29,461 nt of DNA from a virus. This document shows positions 23,305 through 29,461 of the stretch, piece by piece (positions within the stretch are counted from its first letter, which is position 1; every line of letters starts with the position of its first letter). A program made the translations under genes and the position numbers. Where the stretch lies: the IMG/VR virus record IMGVR_UViG_3300034760_000020, positions 1 to 29,461 of that record, one strand, 5' to 3'. The notes below the pieces were generated by a model that was not told the DNA's origin, ran no database searches, and saw nothing but the letters and a program-made list of their open reading frames with translations.

Positions 23305-24437
23305 AGCCACCCCATCAAGAACTTGTTGACGCACTCGTCAAGGACGGCCACCTTGCAGGCGAATGGGTGCTCCCTTTCACGGCGACCCCGCGTAGCCCTT
23401 TCGTTCCGTTGGTCGCATGGGTTGACACTGGCAAGGGCATGAAGGAAATCAGGCTGGCTGACGATTTCGACGGCTGGTTGGCGGCAACGTGCGAGGATCT
23501 ACCCATCGTCACGCAATGGGATGATGGAGCTTCACCCCTAGGCCCCATCGATGACCGCACCCCGACTTGCTCAATATCGCAACCGTCGATCGTTGCTGAC
23601 ATGCTGCGGGAAACACTAATCGAAGACAACAACCGGATTCTGGAAATCGGGACCGGTACAGGGTGGAACACGGCGCTACTGGTGCAACGGCTTGGGGAAG
23701 ACAACGTTTACACGGTCGAGATTGATCCCAAGCTCGCGCAGCAAGCGCGAGACAACCTCGCCACAGAAGGCCGGCACCCCAATGTCATCACCGGCGATGG
23801 AGCGGAAGGCTACCCGCCCGGCGCTCCGTATGACCGGGTGCTGTCCACCGCCTCGGTGTTCACCGTGCCGTACCCGTGGGTGGAGCAGACCCGGCCCGGC
23901 GGCTATGTGGTCACACCGTGGCGTACAGCCCTGATCAACGGCCTACTGCTGCGCCTGATGGTCAACGACGACGGCACCAGCGCCGGCCGCTTCGTCGGTA
24001 CCGCGTCGTTCATGCCCTTGCGCTCGCAGCGCGCCCCAACCGAAGACGTGGACATCTCCGGTCATGGCGTGGACAGCGTGACGAGCGTGCACCCAAGCGG
24101 GCCGCTCAGTGTCGGTGACGCGCAGTACGCCATCGGCATGTTGGTTCCCGGTTGTTACCAGTGGTTACAGCATGAGCCGGACGGCTATGTCGTTCGGATG
24201 GAGGACGCGGGCACGCAGTCATGGGCAACCGTCACTGTTGCCGCTAGCGACTCGGAGGGGCGGCACGCTGTGAGGCAGGGCGGCCCCCGGCAGTTGTGGG
24301 ACGAAATCGTCTCGGCTTACGACTGGTGGCGTGACGCGGGCGAACCAGAGATGACCCGCTTCGGGGTGACCGTCACGCGGGAGGGTCAGACCGTGTGGCT
24401 AGACCATCCTGTGAACGTCGTCGCGCCTTCGTTGTAG
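23301..24437 (+). CDS. PIMT-like O-methyltransferase of the RiPP-associated type
   Basis: This 378-residue protein starts at GTG 23301, four bases into the end of the peptide gene. Residues about 90-225 are the protein-L-isoaspartate methyltransferase fold: TCSISQPSIVADML (89-102), SAM-binding LEIGTGTGWNTALLVQRLG (114-132), VYTVEIDPKLAQQARDNL (136-153), GDGAEGYPPGAPYDRVL (165-181) and RPGGYVVTPW. Repair-type PIMTs are about 210 residues. This one adds a long C-terminal part that ends WWRDAGEPEMTRFG (342-355) and VTVTREGQTVWLDHP (356-370), the motif I know from PIMTs linked to lasso peptides, lanthipeptides and imiditides. The protein is acidic, as expected for recognising a Lys-rich substrate. 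The product would be a methyl ester converted to aspartimide. Confidence 0.85.
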   Translation: MKPPHQELVDALVKDGHLAGEWVLPFTATPRSPFVPLVAWVDTGKGMKEIRLADDFDGWLAATCEDLPIVTQWDDGASPLGPIDDRTPTCSISQPSIVADMLRETLIEDNNRILEIGTGTGWNTALLVQRLGEDNVYTVEIDPKLAQQARDNLATEGRHPNVITGDGAEGYPPGAPYDRVLSTASVFTVPYPWVEQTRPGGYVVTPWRTALINGLLLRLMVNDDGTSAGRFVGTASFMPLRSQRAPTEDVDISGHGVDSVTSVHPSGPLSVGDAQYAIGMLVPGCYQWLQHEPDGYVVRMEDAGTQSWATVTVAASDSEGRHAVRQGGPRQLWDEIVSAYDWWRDAGEPEMTRFGVTVTREGQTVWLDHPVNVVAPSL

Positions 24438-24982
24438 CCGCAAATTAGTCGGCCATGCCGCACGGAGGGATATGGGCGGCTGCGGTCTCGACGCAACTAC
24501 GCCCGCCTTGGGTGGACCGGGATTCCCTCGTTCCTCGGTGCACTTTGTCATGTGGGCCGGACGTGTTTAAACGGTGCTCGATAGCCACAGCAGGGAGGAG
24601 GGGCGTTTACACGCCGCCCCGGTGAAGGGGGCGCAAGGCCACATAGGCAGCGGCTCAAATGGGTGCCGCAGTGCCTTCTATTGGCATGTCCAATTTTGGG
24701 TTTAGCTTCAACACAGGCGGCGAGACGTTCGCCAGATTCTGATCAATGTTGAAGATCGCAGAACAACCGGCAGGACGACCGGCAGAACGCCACCAGGCGG
24801 TTGACAGAGGCCGATGTCGTGAGTAGACCTGATGGAGCTATAGCGACCCATTGGGAAGCGCGGGCGGCATCGTGAGTGCTGCCCCACGATCGCGCATATG
24901 GGGCCGACCTGTCGCCTAACCACGATTTGCTAGCTCAATGCGCGACCGAGAGCCCACTACGCCCACAACGAAAGGACCTGTC
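24438..24982. other. 545-bp intergenic region without a convincing gene
   Basis: The leftward ORF at 24708-24923 is Arg/Pro-rich, has no recognisable pattern and no ribosome site, so I regard it as chance. A direct repeat of about 12 bases, aaccggcaggacg/gaccggcagaacg, lies at about 24764-24788. GTTTAAAC at 24566-24573 is an AT palindrome, apparently without meaning. A possible promoter for the secreted protein downstream is listed separately. An untranslated RNA cannot be excluded. Confidence 0.5.
24801..24829 (+). promoter_or_regulatory. Possible promoter for the secreted protein gene
   Basis: TTGACA at 24801-24806 is followed after 17 bp by TAGACC (24824-24829). The -35 is perfect and the -10 weak. 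The leader to the start at 24983 would be about 150 bases. Confidence 0.4.
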
Positions 24983-25588
24983 GTGCGACGAATCCTAACG
25001 GTAGCGCTAACCGCGCTGGCCATGATCGCGGTAACCGGGACCGCAGCACAAGCGGCACCGGCCGACACCGAACCGCCTGAACCGCAAACCACCACGGTCA
25101 CCTACCAGATGCCACCGAAGAAGATGAACCTTCGCGCATCTTTTTCGACCGCCGATGCGGCAAAACGACAAGACCCCCCGCTGGGGGGCTGCAATTGGCA
25201 TGATATCAGTGGGACGGTCGTCGCGTCCTACGTCAATGGCAGAATTGTAGGCACCAACAGCACATGGTCCGCTAAGGCGTTCTGCACAACCACGGCCCCG
25301 GGTCAGGCAATGGCCGGCATCGTCATTGACTCAACGCTGTGGTATTTGGGTCGCAACGTTGCTCCCGGAAGGCCGTTCGCTTGCCAAGACTGCAACCTAG
25401 GTAACTCGACCGGAGATTACGCCATGCCTGGCGGTTCTGGGTCGTACTGGGTGTCCGGCATCTTTGCCTTTTTCCTTCCGGACGGCTGGATTTGGACGGG
25501 CCTCCCGGACGGTTGCTCCCTCATTGACGCTCACATACTGGAGTGTGGAAGCATCAGCGACACGGTTTACGTCCCCCCAACATGGTGA
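24983..25588 (+). CDS. Secreted Cys-containing protein
   Basis: The protein has 201 residues from GTG 24983, eight bases after AAAGGA. The upstream ATG 24938 would place a polar tail before the signal and is less likely. The signal peptide VRRILTVALTALAMIAVTGT leads to AAQA cleavage. The mature part has six Cys (GGCNW, FCTTT, ACQDC, DGCSL, ECGS), likely three disulfides. It contains an aromatic-rich C-terminal half (SYWVSGIFAFFLPDGWIWTG) that reads like a secreted beta fold. No known family was recognised. Near-terminal position by the attachment site is typical of lysogenic conversion genes. Confidence 0.78.
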   Translation: MRRILTVALTALAMIAVTGTAAQAAPADTEPPEPQTTTVTYQMPPKKMNLRASFSTADAAKRQDPPLGGCNWHDISGTVVASYVNGRIVGTNSTWSAKAFCTTTAPGQAMAGIVIDSTLWYLGRNVAPGRPFACQDCNLGNSTGDYAMPGGSGSYWVSGIFAFFLPDGWIWTGLPDGCSLIDAHILECGSISDTVYVPPTW

Positions 25589-25687
25589 CGTAGGCGGGTA
25601 GGTGTGCGCCCATGGTCGGTCGCTTTTGCGCGACGACTGTGGGCGCTACACTTCGTGCGGCATCGTAGACCAGATGGGAGATGCGAC

Positions 25688-26368
25688 ATGGATGGGCGCA
25701 GCTACCTTAAAAACCTGATCGATAAAAGAATCAGCCAGGCAACCAGTAGCCCGGAACCATCACAAGCAATCGACCGCAGCGAAATACGCGGAATCGCAAC
25801 AGGACTTACCGTGGCCGGAGTTCTCACCCCGGCAGACAAAGATGATCTCTTGGCGCGGCTCGACACGACGTTGATCGAGACAGGACTGATGCAGGTTCGC
25901 CACATCGAGATGAAAGCTGCCCCAAGCAGCGACGATCGCCTCCAGATGGCGCTAGCCGCATCCCGGTTCAACCGAGGCAACGATGGGCCACGGCGGGATC
26001 CCCAAGGCGAGGCGGATGCACCGCAGCTCCTGCGCGTGGTGCCCTTGCATGGCCGACGGATCGACACCCCTGGGGGTCGCGTCGTACTGGTCAGCCTGGA
26101 GGTGTGGACGCAGTTTGTTACATTGCGCATCGGCTACCTGAACTCTCTCGCAAGCGCCGCTGACCGAATGATTAATCACAAGAAGTGGCACGGCAGAGAT
26201 GACACGCTCACAACATACGCGGAGTCCCACAGCTATTGGTCGGACTCGCACGGTTGCATCCTGGAGACGCGCGTCTTCACGCCCAGCCCGCCCCCGGCGG
26301 CTACAACGCTCACTCTGCAAGCGGACACCCTGGACGGGGTAGACCGCCTAGACGTCCCCCTAGCGTGA
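25688..26368 (+). CDS. Hypothetical protein next to the attachment site
   Basis: The protein has 226 residues from ATG 25688, with GGGAG about seven bases before it. The first part is helical (SYLKNLIDKRISQATSSPE, RSEIRGIATGLTVAGVLTPA, DDLLARLDTTLIETGLM) and the second half is beta-rich (RRIDTPGGRVVLVSLEVWTQ, HGCILETRVFTP). It is the last phage gene before the host tadA remnant, and its stop is 28 bp from an inverted repeat. I do not recognise the family. It is not a recognisable integrase or excisionase. Confidence 0.75.
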   Translation: MDGRSYLKNLIDKRISQATSSPEPSQAIDRSEIRGIATGLTVAGVLTPADKDDLLARLDTTLIETGLMQVRHIEMKAAPSSDDRLQMALAASRFNRGNDGPRRDPQGEADAPQLLRVVPLHGRRIDTPGGRVVLVSLEVWTQFVTLRIGYLNSLASAADRMINHKKWHGRDDTLTTYAESHSYWSDSHGCILETRVFTPSPPPAATTLTLQADTLDGVDRLDVPLA

Positions 26369-26390
26369 CGGCGCAGCCCCAGCCATGCAG

Positions 26391-26439
26391 GCCCTTCACA
26401 GGGTGCCGGGCGCCCAGTGCTGCCGTGGCTGTGAAGGGT
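26391..26439 (+). terminator. Inverted repeat at the prophage right end
   Basis: CCCTTCACAG (26392-26401) pairs with CTGTGAAGGG (26429-26438), with one further G-T pair and a 27-base loop rich in GC. It lies 23 bp after the stop of the 25688 gene and just before the attachment junction. It could terminate that gene or be an attP arm site for the integrase. The sequence also supplies the new stop codon of the broken tadA. Confidence 0.6.
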
Positions 26440-27043
26440 GCCTCTTACGTCTGTTGACTTTGCCGCAGCCGGTCCCGCCGGTCACCAGGTAGGCGAGGCG
26501 GGCCGCGACGATGCCGGCGAGAACGGGCGCCACGTCGGCCGGCACGCCACCATGACCGACCAGCTCGTCCAGCGTGAACGGCCGCTGCCGGAACGTCCGC
26601 AGGGACAGGTACGGCCCGGCGGTGCCGACGGGCGGCAGGACCGCGTGCAGCCGGGTGCCGTCGGGCAACCGGGCATCGGCGTACGGGCAGCCGTCGTCCA
26701 ACCGCCGCCCGCAACTGGCCGCCAGCCGCTGCGCGAGGCGACGTACGTCGTCCACCCCACCGACCGACACGGCGACGCGATGCAGTCCAGCGCCCCGGTC
26801 CACCCAGACCTCGGTGCCGTTGACGAGCACGTCGGTGACCGCCGGGTCGGCCAGTAGCGGCGCCAGCGGGCCGGCCCCGACCAACTGGTTGCGCACCTGG
26901 GAGGCCAGATTGAGGACGGCCGTGTCGCCGAGCACGGCGGCCGCCGGCTCCCGCCGCACCGCGGCCACCACCGCGGCGGGGGTCGCCTCGGAACCCTCGG
27001 CGGCGAACCGCCGCCGCACCCGGTGGGCGAGCTGGTCACTCAT
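26396..27043 (-). pseudogene. tadA: tadA/cpaF pilus ATPase, truncated by prophage integration
   Basis: The remnant starts at ATG 27043-27041, overlapping the ssd stop as ATGA, and runs 215 residues. The first about 195 are the N-terminal domain of a TadA/CpaF secretion ATPase: PLAPLLADPAVTDVLVNGTE (with the VTDVLVNG motif), RRLDDGCPYADARLPDGTRL, LHAVLPPVGTAGPYLSLRTF and GIVAARLAYLVTGGTGCGK at the end. The last 20 residues are phage-derived and stop at TGA 26398-26396. The Walker A threonine and the whole C-terminal ATPase core are missing, so the product cannot hydrolyse ATP. The 3' part should be on the far side of the prophage, beyond the left edge. Confidence 0.9.
26440..26475. other. Right attachment site (attR) inside the tadA Walker A codons
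   Basis: On the minus strand, TadA-like coding is intact up to GGC GGG ACC GGC TGC GGC AAA (26479 down to 26459) and becomes unrelated from GTC AAC onward. TadA should continue as Lys-Thr-Thr-Leu-Leu. The join therefore lies within or just beside GCGGCAAA. The exact core and dinucleotide cannot be fixed without attL or attB. This is inferred from protein continuity. Confidence 0.8.
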
Positions 27044-28137
27044 GCCGCGGCCTCGCGTACCCCGCCGGCCAACTCGCCGACCAACCGTTGGCACAGCGCC
27101 GCGAGCGGGCCCCGTCCGCTGGCGGCGGGCGCCTCGCCGCGTTCCAGCGCCTGACACAGCGCGGCCTCCGGACGCAGGGTGCCGCCCAGCGGAAGATTGA
27201 GCGCGCGGGCGACCTCGCGGGCCTTGAGCCGACCGGGCGCCGGCCCACGCACGATCACGGACAGCTCACCGCAGTGCTGGGCGGCCAGCGCCGCCACCCG
27301 GGCGGCCGCCGCGGTCGCCCGCAACTCCGCGGGCACCACCAGCAGGGCGCGGTCGGCGGCCTGCAACGCCAGCACAGCGGCGTCGTCGAGCTGACGCGGC
27401 AGGTCCACCACCACCAGATCCCGGCCGCGACGGGCGGCGTCCAGGGTGGCCGCCATCGCCTCCCCCGGCACCACGAGGAAGTCGTCCCGGTCGAAGGAGA
27501 GCAGCACCAGGTCACCGCGCTGCGGCAGCGCCCGCACCAACGCCGGCGGGTCGACCCTGCCGCCCGCCTCGGCCAGCGCGGCCCACCGCAGACCCTCCAT
27601 CTGCTCCCAACCGAGGACCAGATCCAGGCCGCCGCCGAGCGGATCAGCGTCGACCAGCAGGGTGCGCAACCCGGCGCGGGCGGCGGTGACCGCAAGCCCA
27701 CCGGCCAGGATGCTCGCGCCAGCGCCACCCCGCCCGCCGATGACCGTCACGATCCTGGCCGGCTCCGGCCCGCCCGCCGCCCGCTCGGTGAACCGGTCGA
27801 CCAGCCACGGCTCGGCCGCCGGCAGCACCGCGACATGCTCCGCGCCGAGCAGTTCGGCGACCTCCCACGGGGAGTCGGCGCGCTGCGAATGGCCCACCAC
27901 GACGACGCGCGTCCGACGCGGCAGACGGGCCCGCAGGCAGGCCTGGGCCTGGTCGACGCCGATCAGGACCAGCGGCGCGCCGGTGTAGCGGGATCGGGCC
28001 GCCGCCGGGTCGGGCGCCACGTCGACGTCGGTGCCGCCGGCGGCGGCGAGCCGTAACAGTTCGTCAAGCAGGTCGGCGTCGGCGGTCACGACCAGCGGCA
28101 GGCGTGGACCGGAACGGACGGAGGTACGGGGCGGCAT
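27040..28137 (-). CDS. ssd: Ssd / CpaE-like septum-site and Tad-locus protein
   Basis: The protein has 365 residues from ATG 28137 behind a GGAGG. Residues 1-125 are a receiver-like N-terminal domain (LPLVVTADADLLDELLRLA, VVVVGHSQRADSPWEVAELL). Residues 125 onward form a MinD/ParA-like domain with the deviant Walker A IGGRGGAGAS (133-142) lacking the usual lysine, followed by LLVDADPLGGGLDLVLGWEQ. This matches Ssd (Rv3660c-like), encoded first in actinobacterial tad loci. It links pilus assembly, septum placement and cell morphology. The gene is intact and transcribed toward the broken tadA. Confidence 0.93.
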   Translation of the reverse strand: MPPRTSVRSGPRLPLVVTADADLLDELLRLAAAGGTDVDVAPDPAAARSRYTGAPLVLIGVDQAQACLRARLPRRTRVVVVGHSQRADSPWEVAELLGAEHVAVLPAAEPWLVDRFTERAAGGPEPARIVTVIGGRGGAGASILAGGLAVTAARAGLRTLLVDADPLGGGLDLVLGWEQMEGLRWAALAEAGGRVDPPALVRALPQRGDLVLLSFDRDDFLVVPGEAMAATLDAARRGRDLVVVDLPRQLDDAAVLALQAADRALLVVPAELRATAAAARVAALAAQHCGELSVIVRGPAPGRLKAREVARALNLPLGGTLRPEAALCQALERGEAPAASGRGPLAALCQRLVGELAGGVREAAA

Positions 28138-28524
28138 CGCGGCCTCCAGCGGCGGGGAGCGGGGGTACGACGCCCACCGTGGCCCCCACGCCCGAGCCGT
28201 TCAACCGCTCATCCACCGACCTGTGGATAACTTTCCGCCCTGTGGATAACTCCGTGGATGGCACACCACCTGCTATAGACGTCGGAAGGTCAGACGAGGC
28301 CCTTGAGCGCCGGTGGACCGAGCAAATGGCCGACGACCGCGCACTGGTGGCCTGTCCTCCGCACCAGGGCGCACGAGTCAGCGAAACTCCACCGTCCAGC
28401 GGCCGAGCTGCCCTCCTCCAGAAGTGGCAACCCGCGACATTCAACACACACAATCAACGACCAACCCACCACCCGTTACAAAGATCTTGAAATTTAGTAC
28501 TGGTGAGCCCCCAAAGACGCCGAC
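28138..28524. other. Intergenic region upstream of ssd
   Basis: Apart from the DnaA-box-like cluster at 28209-28260, no gene was recognised here. Rightward ORFs that cross it (for example 28104-28490) lack family-like patterns and good ribosome sites. The ssd promoter should be in the left part, but no clear -35/-10 pair stands out. The end (about 28430-28500) becomes A/T-rich. Confidence 0.6.
28209..28260. promoter_or_regulatory. Cluster of DnaA-box-like sites upstream of ssd
   Basis: Two perfect copies of TGTGGATAA (reverse of TTATCCACA) lie at 28222-28230 and 28241-28249, 19 bp apart. A third partial copy, cGTGGATG, follows at about 28253-28260, and an inverted partial copy TCATCCACC lies at 28209-28217. 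DnaA protein binds such nonamers, so the ssd-tad promoter may respond to replication state. Confidence 0.65.
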
Positions 28525-28567
28525 GCGGAAAGCGGCGGGCGCCGTTCGGGCGCCCGCCGCTTTCCGC
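28525..28567. terminator. Perfect 19-bp terminator hairpin
   Basis: GCGGAAAGCGGCGGGCGCC (28525-28543) is perfectly complementary to 28549-28567 with the loop gttcg. On the minus strand it follows the immunity-like gene, which ends at 28621. The rightward side continues as an A/T-rich gctatatta. It probably stops transcription in both directions. Confidence 0.88.
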
Positions 28568-28620
28568 GCTATATTATCGAGCTTTACCATGCCCTGATTT
28601 GACACTCACCGGGCTTTACC

Positions 28621-29160
28621 TCATGGGCGCCACTGGAGCTCCTCGACCACGCCTTCCGGTTCCCGCCAGTCCGCGTCCGCCACCCAGCGGTGATAGGCGC
28701 CCGCCCCTCCGAGTCTAATCCCGAAGTGCCACATGGGGTCAGCGAAGATGGGCCATGCGTTATACAGCTCAACCTCCACGCATCGCACGATACCTGCTAC
28801 TGGGTCTGAATTGGCGGTGGTTGCATACCGGATGCCGGTTATAGGTAATGGCGGGCCCGCCGTGTCGAAAAAGAGGTGGCCGATTGAGGCTACCGCGAAT
28901 TCTTCGTCCTCCCCGGCGAGCGCCTCAGGAATCACAAAATCTGACACCACACCCATCGTGAGCTGCCCGCTGTCGCCGAGTCCTTCAATGTGCAGGAATC
29001 CCTCATCCAGCTCAAGGTACGCCGAACGCGGCAAAGCCGAAAATCGGGGATGGCGTCCCTGATCACGGTCGATATAACCGGGAATGTGGACGTCATGAAC
29101 CGGCGTTTCCCGCAGCCGGCAGAAAAGGCTTTCGAGAACTTCCACGCTGACCCCGATCAC
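28621..29160 (-). CDS. Putative immunity protein of a polymorphic toxin pair
   Basis: The protein has 179 residues from GTG 29160-29158, which overlaps the toxin stop as GTGA. The sequence VIGVSVEVLESLFCRLRETP begins a mixed alpha-beta protein with acidic character: FSALPRSAYLELDEGFLHIE, FVIPEALAGEDEEFAVASIG, and AVIRCV-like VRCVEVELYNAWPIF. No precise family was recognised. The overlap, the acidic composition and the position just 3' of a toxin-like C-terminus fit an immunity protein. The upstream ATG at 29214 lies inside the toxin frame and is rejected. Confidence 0.7.
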   Translation of the reverse strand: MIGVSVEVLESLFCRLRETPVHDVHIPGYIDRDQGRHPRFSALPRSAYLELDEGFLHIEGLGDSGQLTMGVVSDFVIPEALAGEDEEFAVASIGHLFFDTAGPPLPITGIRYATTANSDPVAGIVRCVEVELYNAWPIFADPMWHFGIRLGGAGAYHRWVADADWREPEGVVEELQWRP

Positions 29161-29461
29161 TTTACCATCACAATTGCAAGGTCTTTGCCGGCACCCGTCG
29201 TGAGAAGGGTCCAAAACTCTCCGTTCGTCCTGAGAACGAGGGTGACGCCTTCGCCCCTGAAGACGTGTCCCGCCGGCTGGTCCTTCGCCAAGGTCCCGAG
29301 GCCATTGTATTTTAGCTTTCCCGACTTGACCATCTCGTGAAGGTCGTTCAGGAATTCCGCGCCCTCATCGCCCTTCCACTTCGGGTACGTCTTTCCGAGG
29401 GCTTTCTCCAGCAGTGCGCGATGGTCAAGATAGTGCTTCTTAAACCTCGATAGATTAGACC
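29157..29461 (-). CDS. Toxin-like C-terminal domain, partial (runs off window)
   Basis: The minus-strand frame is open from the window edge to TGA 29159-29157, giving about 100 residues. It includes SRFKKHYLDHRALLEKALGK, YPKWKGDEGAEFLNDLHEMV, then GLGTLAKDQPAGHVFRGEGV, TLVLRTNGEFWTLLTTGAGK and LAIVMVK. A His/Lys-rich helical start, a central G-x-x-FRGEG strand and a NGEFWT strand near the end recall the small BECR-type nuclease toxin domains at the C-termini of polymorphic toxins. The catalytic residues cannot be assigned and the N-terminal delivery part is outside the window. Confidence 0.65.
   Translation of the reverse strand, partial: SNLSRFKKHYLDHRALLEKALGKTYPKWKGDEGAEFLNDLHEMVKSGKLKYNGLGTLAKDQPAGHVFRGEGVTLVLRTNGEFWTLLTTGAGKDLAIVMVK

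Larger units (their letters stand above)
1..26460. mobile_element. Prophage, right-hand portion (late genes, moron region, attR side)
   Basis: Genes from terminase to holin lie in canonical tailed-phage order from 289 to 18395. They are followed by accessory genes up to 26368, and then a host gene (tadA) that is broken at its 3' side. The tape measure, distal tail protein and two frame-shifted chaperones indicate a siphovirus morphology. The left boundary is outside the window, because position 1 is already inside a phage-like gene. No integrase, excisionase or replication genes were seen, so this is only part of the element. The right boundary near 26440-26475 is inferred from loss of TadA similarity straight after the Walker A motif. 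Confidence 0.93.

Noticed and set aside
23301-24437. Interpretation of the methyltransferase as an ordinary protein-repair PIMT
   Set aside because: The length (378 versus about 210 residues), the C-terminal GQxxWLDxP motif and the coupled Lys-rich peptide with a DG site point to a RiPP-modifying enzyme.
24566-24573. GTTTAAAC palindrome as an operator
   Set aside because: It is a single short AT palindrome with no partner copy or promoter nearby.
24708-24923. Leftward 71-residue ORF in the gap upstream of the second secreted protein
   Set aside because: No ribosome site, no fold-like pattern, Arg/Pro-rich. It is more likely a chance frame.
25688-26368. Gene next to attR as the phage integrase
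   Set aside because: There is no Arg-His-Arg-Tyr set of a tyrosine recombinase and no N-terminal catalytic Ser domain of a serine recombinase. The protein is also too short for the large serine type.
28104-28490. Rightward 128-residue ORF across the DnaA-box region
   Set aside because: It starts inside ssd on the opposite strand, is Pro/Arg/Thr-rich, and has no ribosome site or family pattern.

Overview
The window is very GC-rich, with GTG/TTG starts, GGAGG-type ribosome sites, an ssd/tadA pair and a DUF5753-type XRE regulator paired with a DUF397 protein. This indicates an actinomycete; Micromonosporaceae (Micromonospora/Salinispora-like) is my best guess, by inference only. About 26.4 kb is the right-hand part of a tailed-phage prophage with a siphovirus-type tail module. 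The last 3 kb is host chromosome.

Layout. Positions 1-18.4 kb are one rightward late operon: terminase small and large subunits, portal, MuF-like minor head protein, a 63-aa protein, scaffold, major capsid protein, four head-tail joining proteins, major tail protein, two tail-assembly chaperones linked by a probable -1 frameshift, tape measure, distal tail protein, a LamG-containing tail protein, a two-domain endolysin, a coiled-coil membrane protein and a holin. A small antisense membrane-protein ORF interrupts the module at 9.2-9.4 kb. A strong hairpin at 18.44 kb closes the late operon.

Positions 18.5-26.4 kb are an accessory (moron) region of lower GC. It holds a leftward PAP2 phosphatase and a leftward secreted protein. 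Next come a strong promoter with tandem TACGCGTA boxes and a structured leader driving a DUF2637-like membrane protein with a C-terminal HTH. A leftward XRE-DUF397 regulator pair faces a tight six-gene rightward operon. A second secreted Cys protein and an unknown 226-aa protein lie next to the attachment site. The last two genes of the six-gene operon are a 39-aa Lys-rich peptide containing a Asp-Asp-Gly-Gly motif and a 378-aa PIMT-like methyltransferase with the C-terminal extension of RiPP-associated PIMTs. This looks like an imiditide (aspartimide RiPP) cassette carried by a prophage, and it is the most exciting finding here.

At about 26.44-26.47 kb the prophage joins the host tadA/cpaF pilus-ATPase gene exactly at its Walker A codons. 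The gene is cut after GGTGCGK, so integration should inactivate the Tad pilus motor until the phage excises. Upstream in host orientation lie intact ssd, a DnaA-box-like cluster, and a toxin C-terminus/immunity pair running off the window edge. No integrase is visible, so integrase and attL should lie left of the window.
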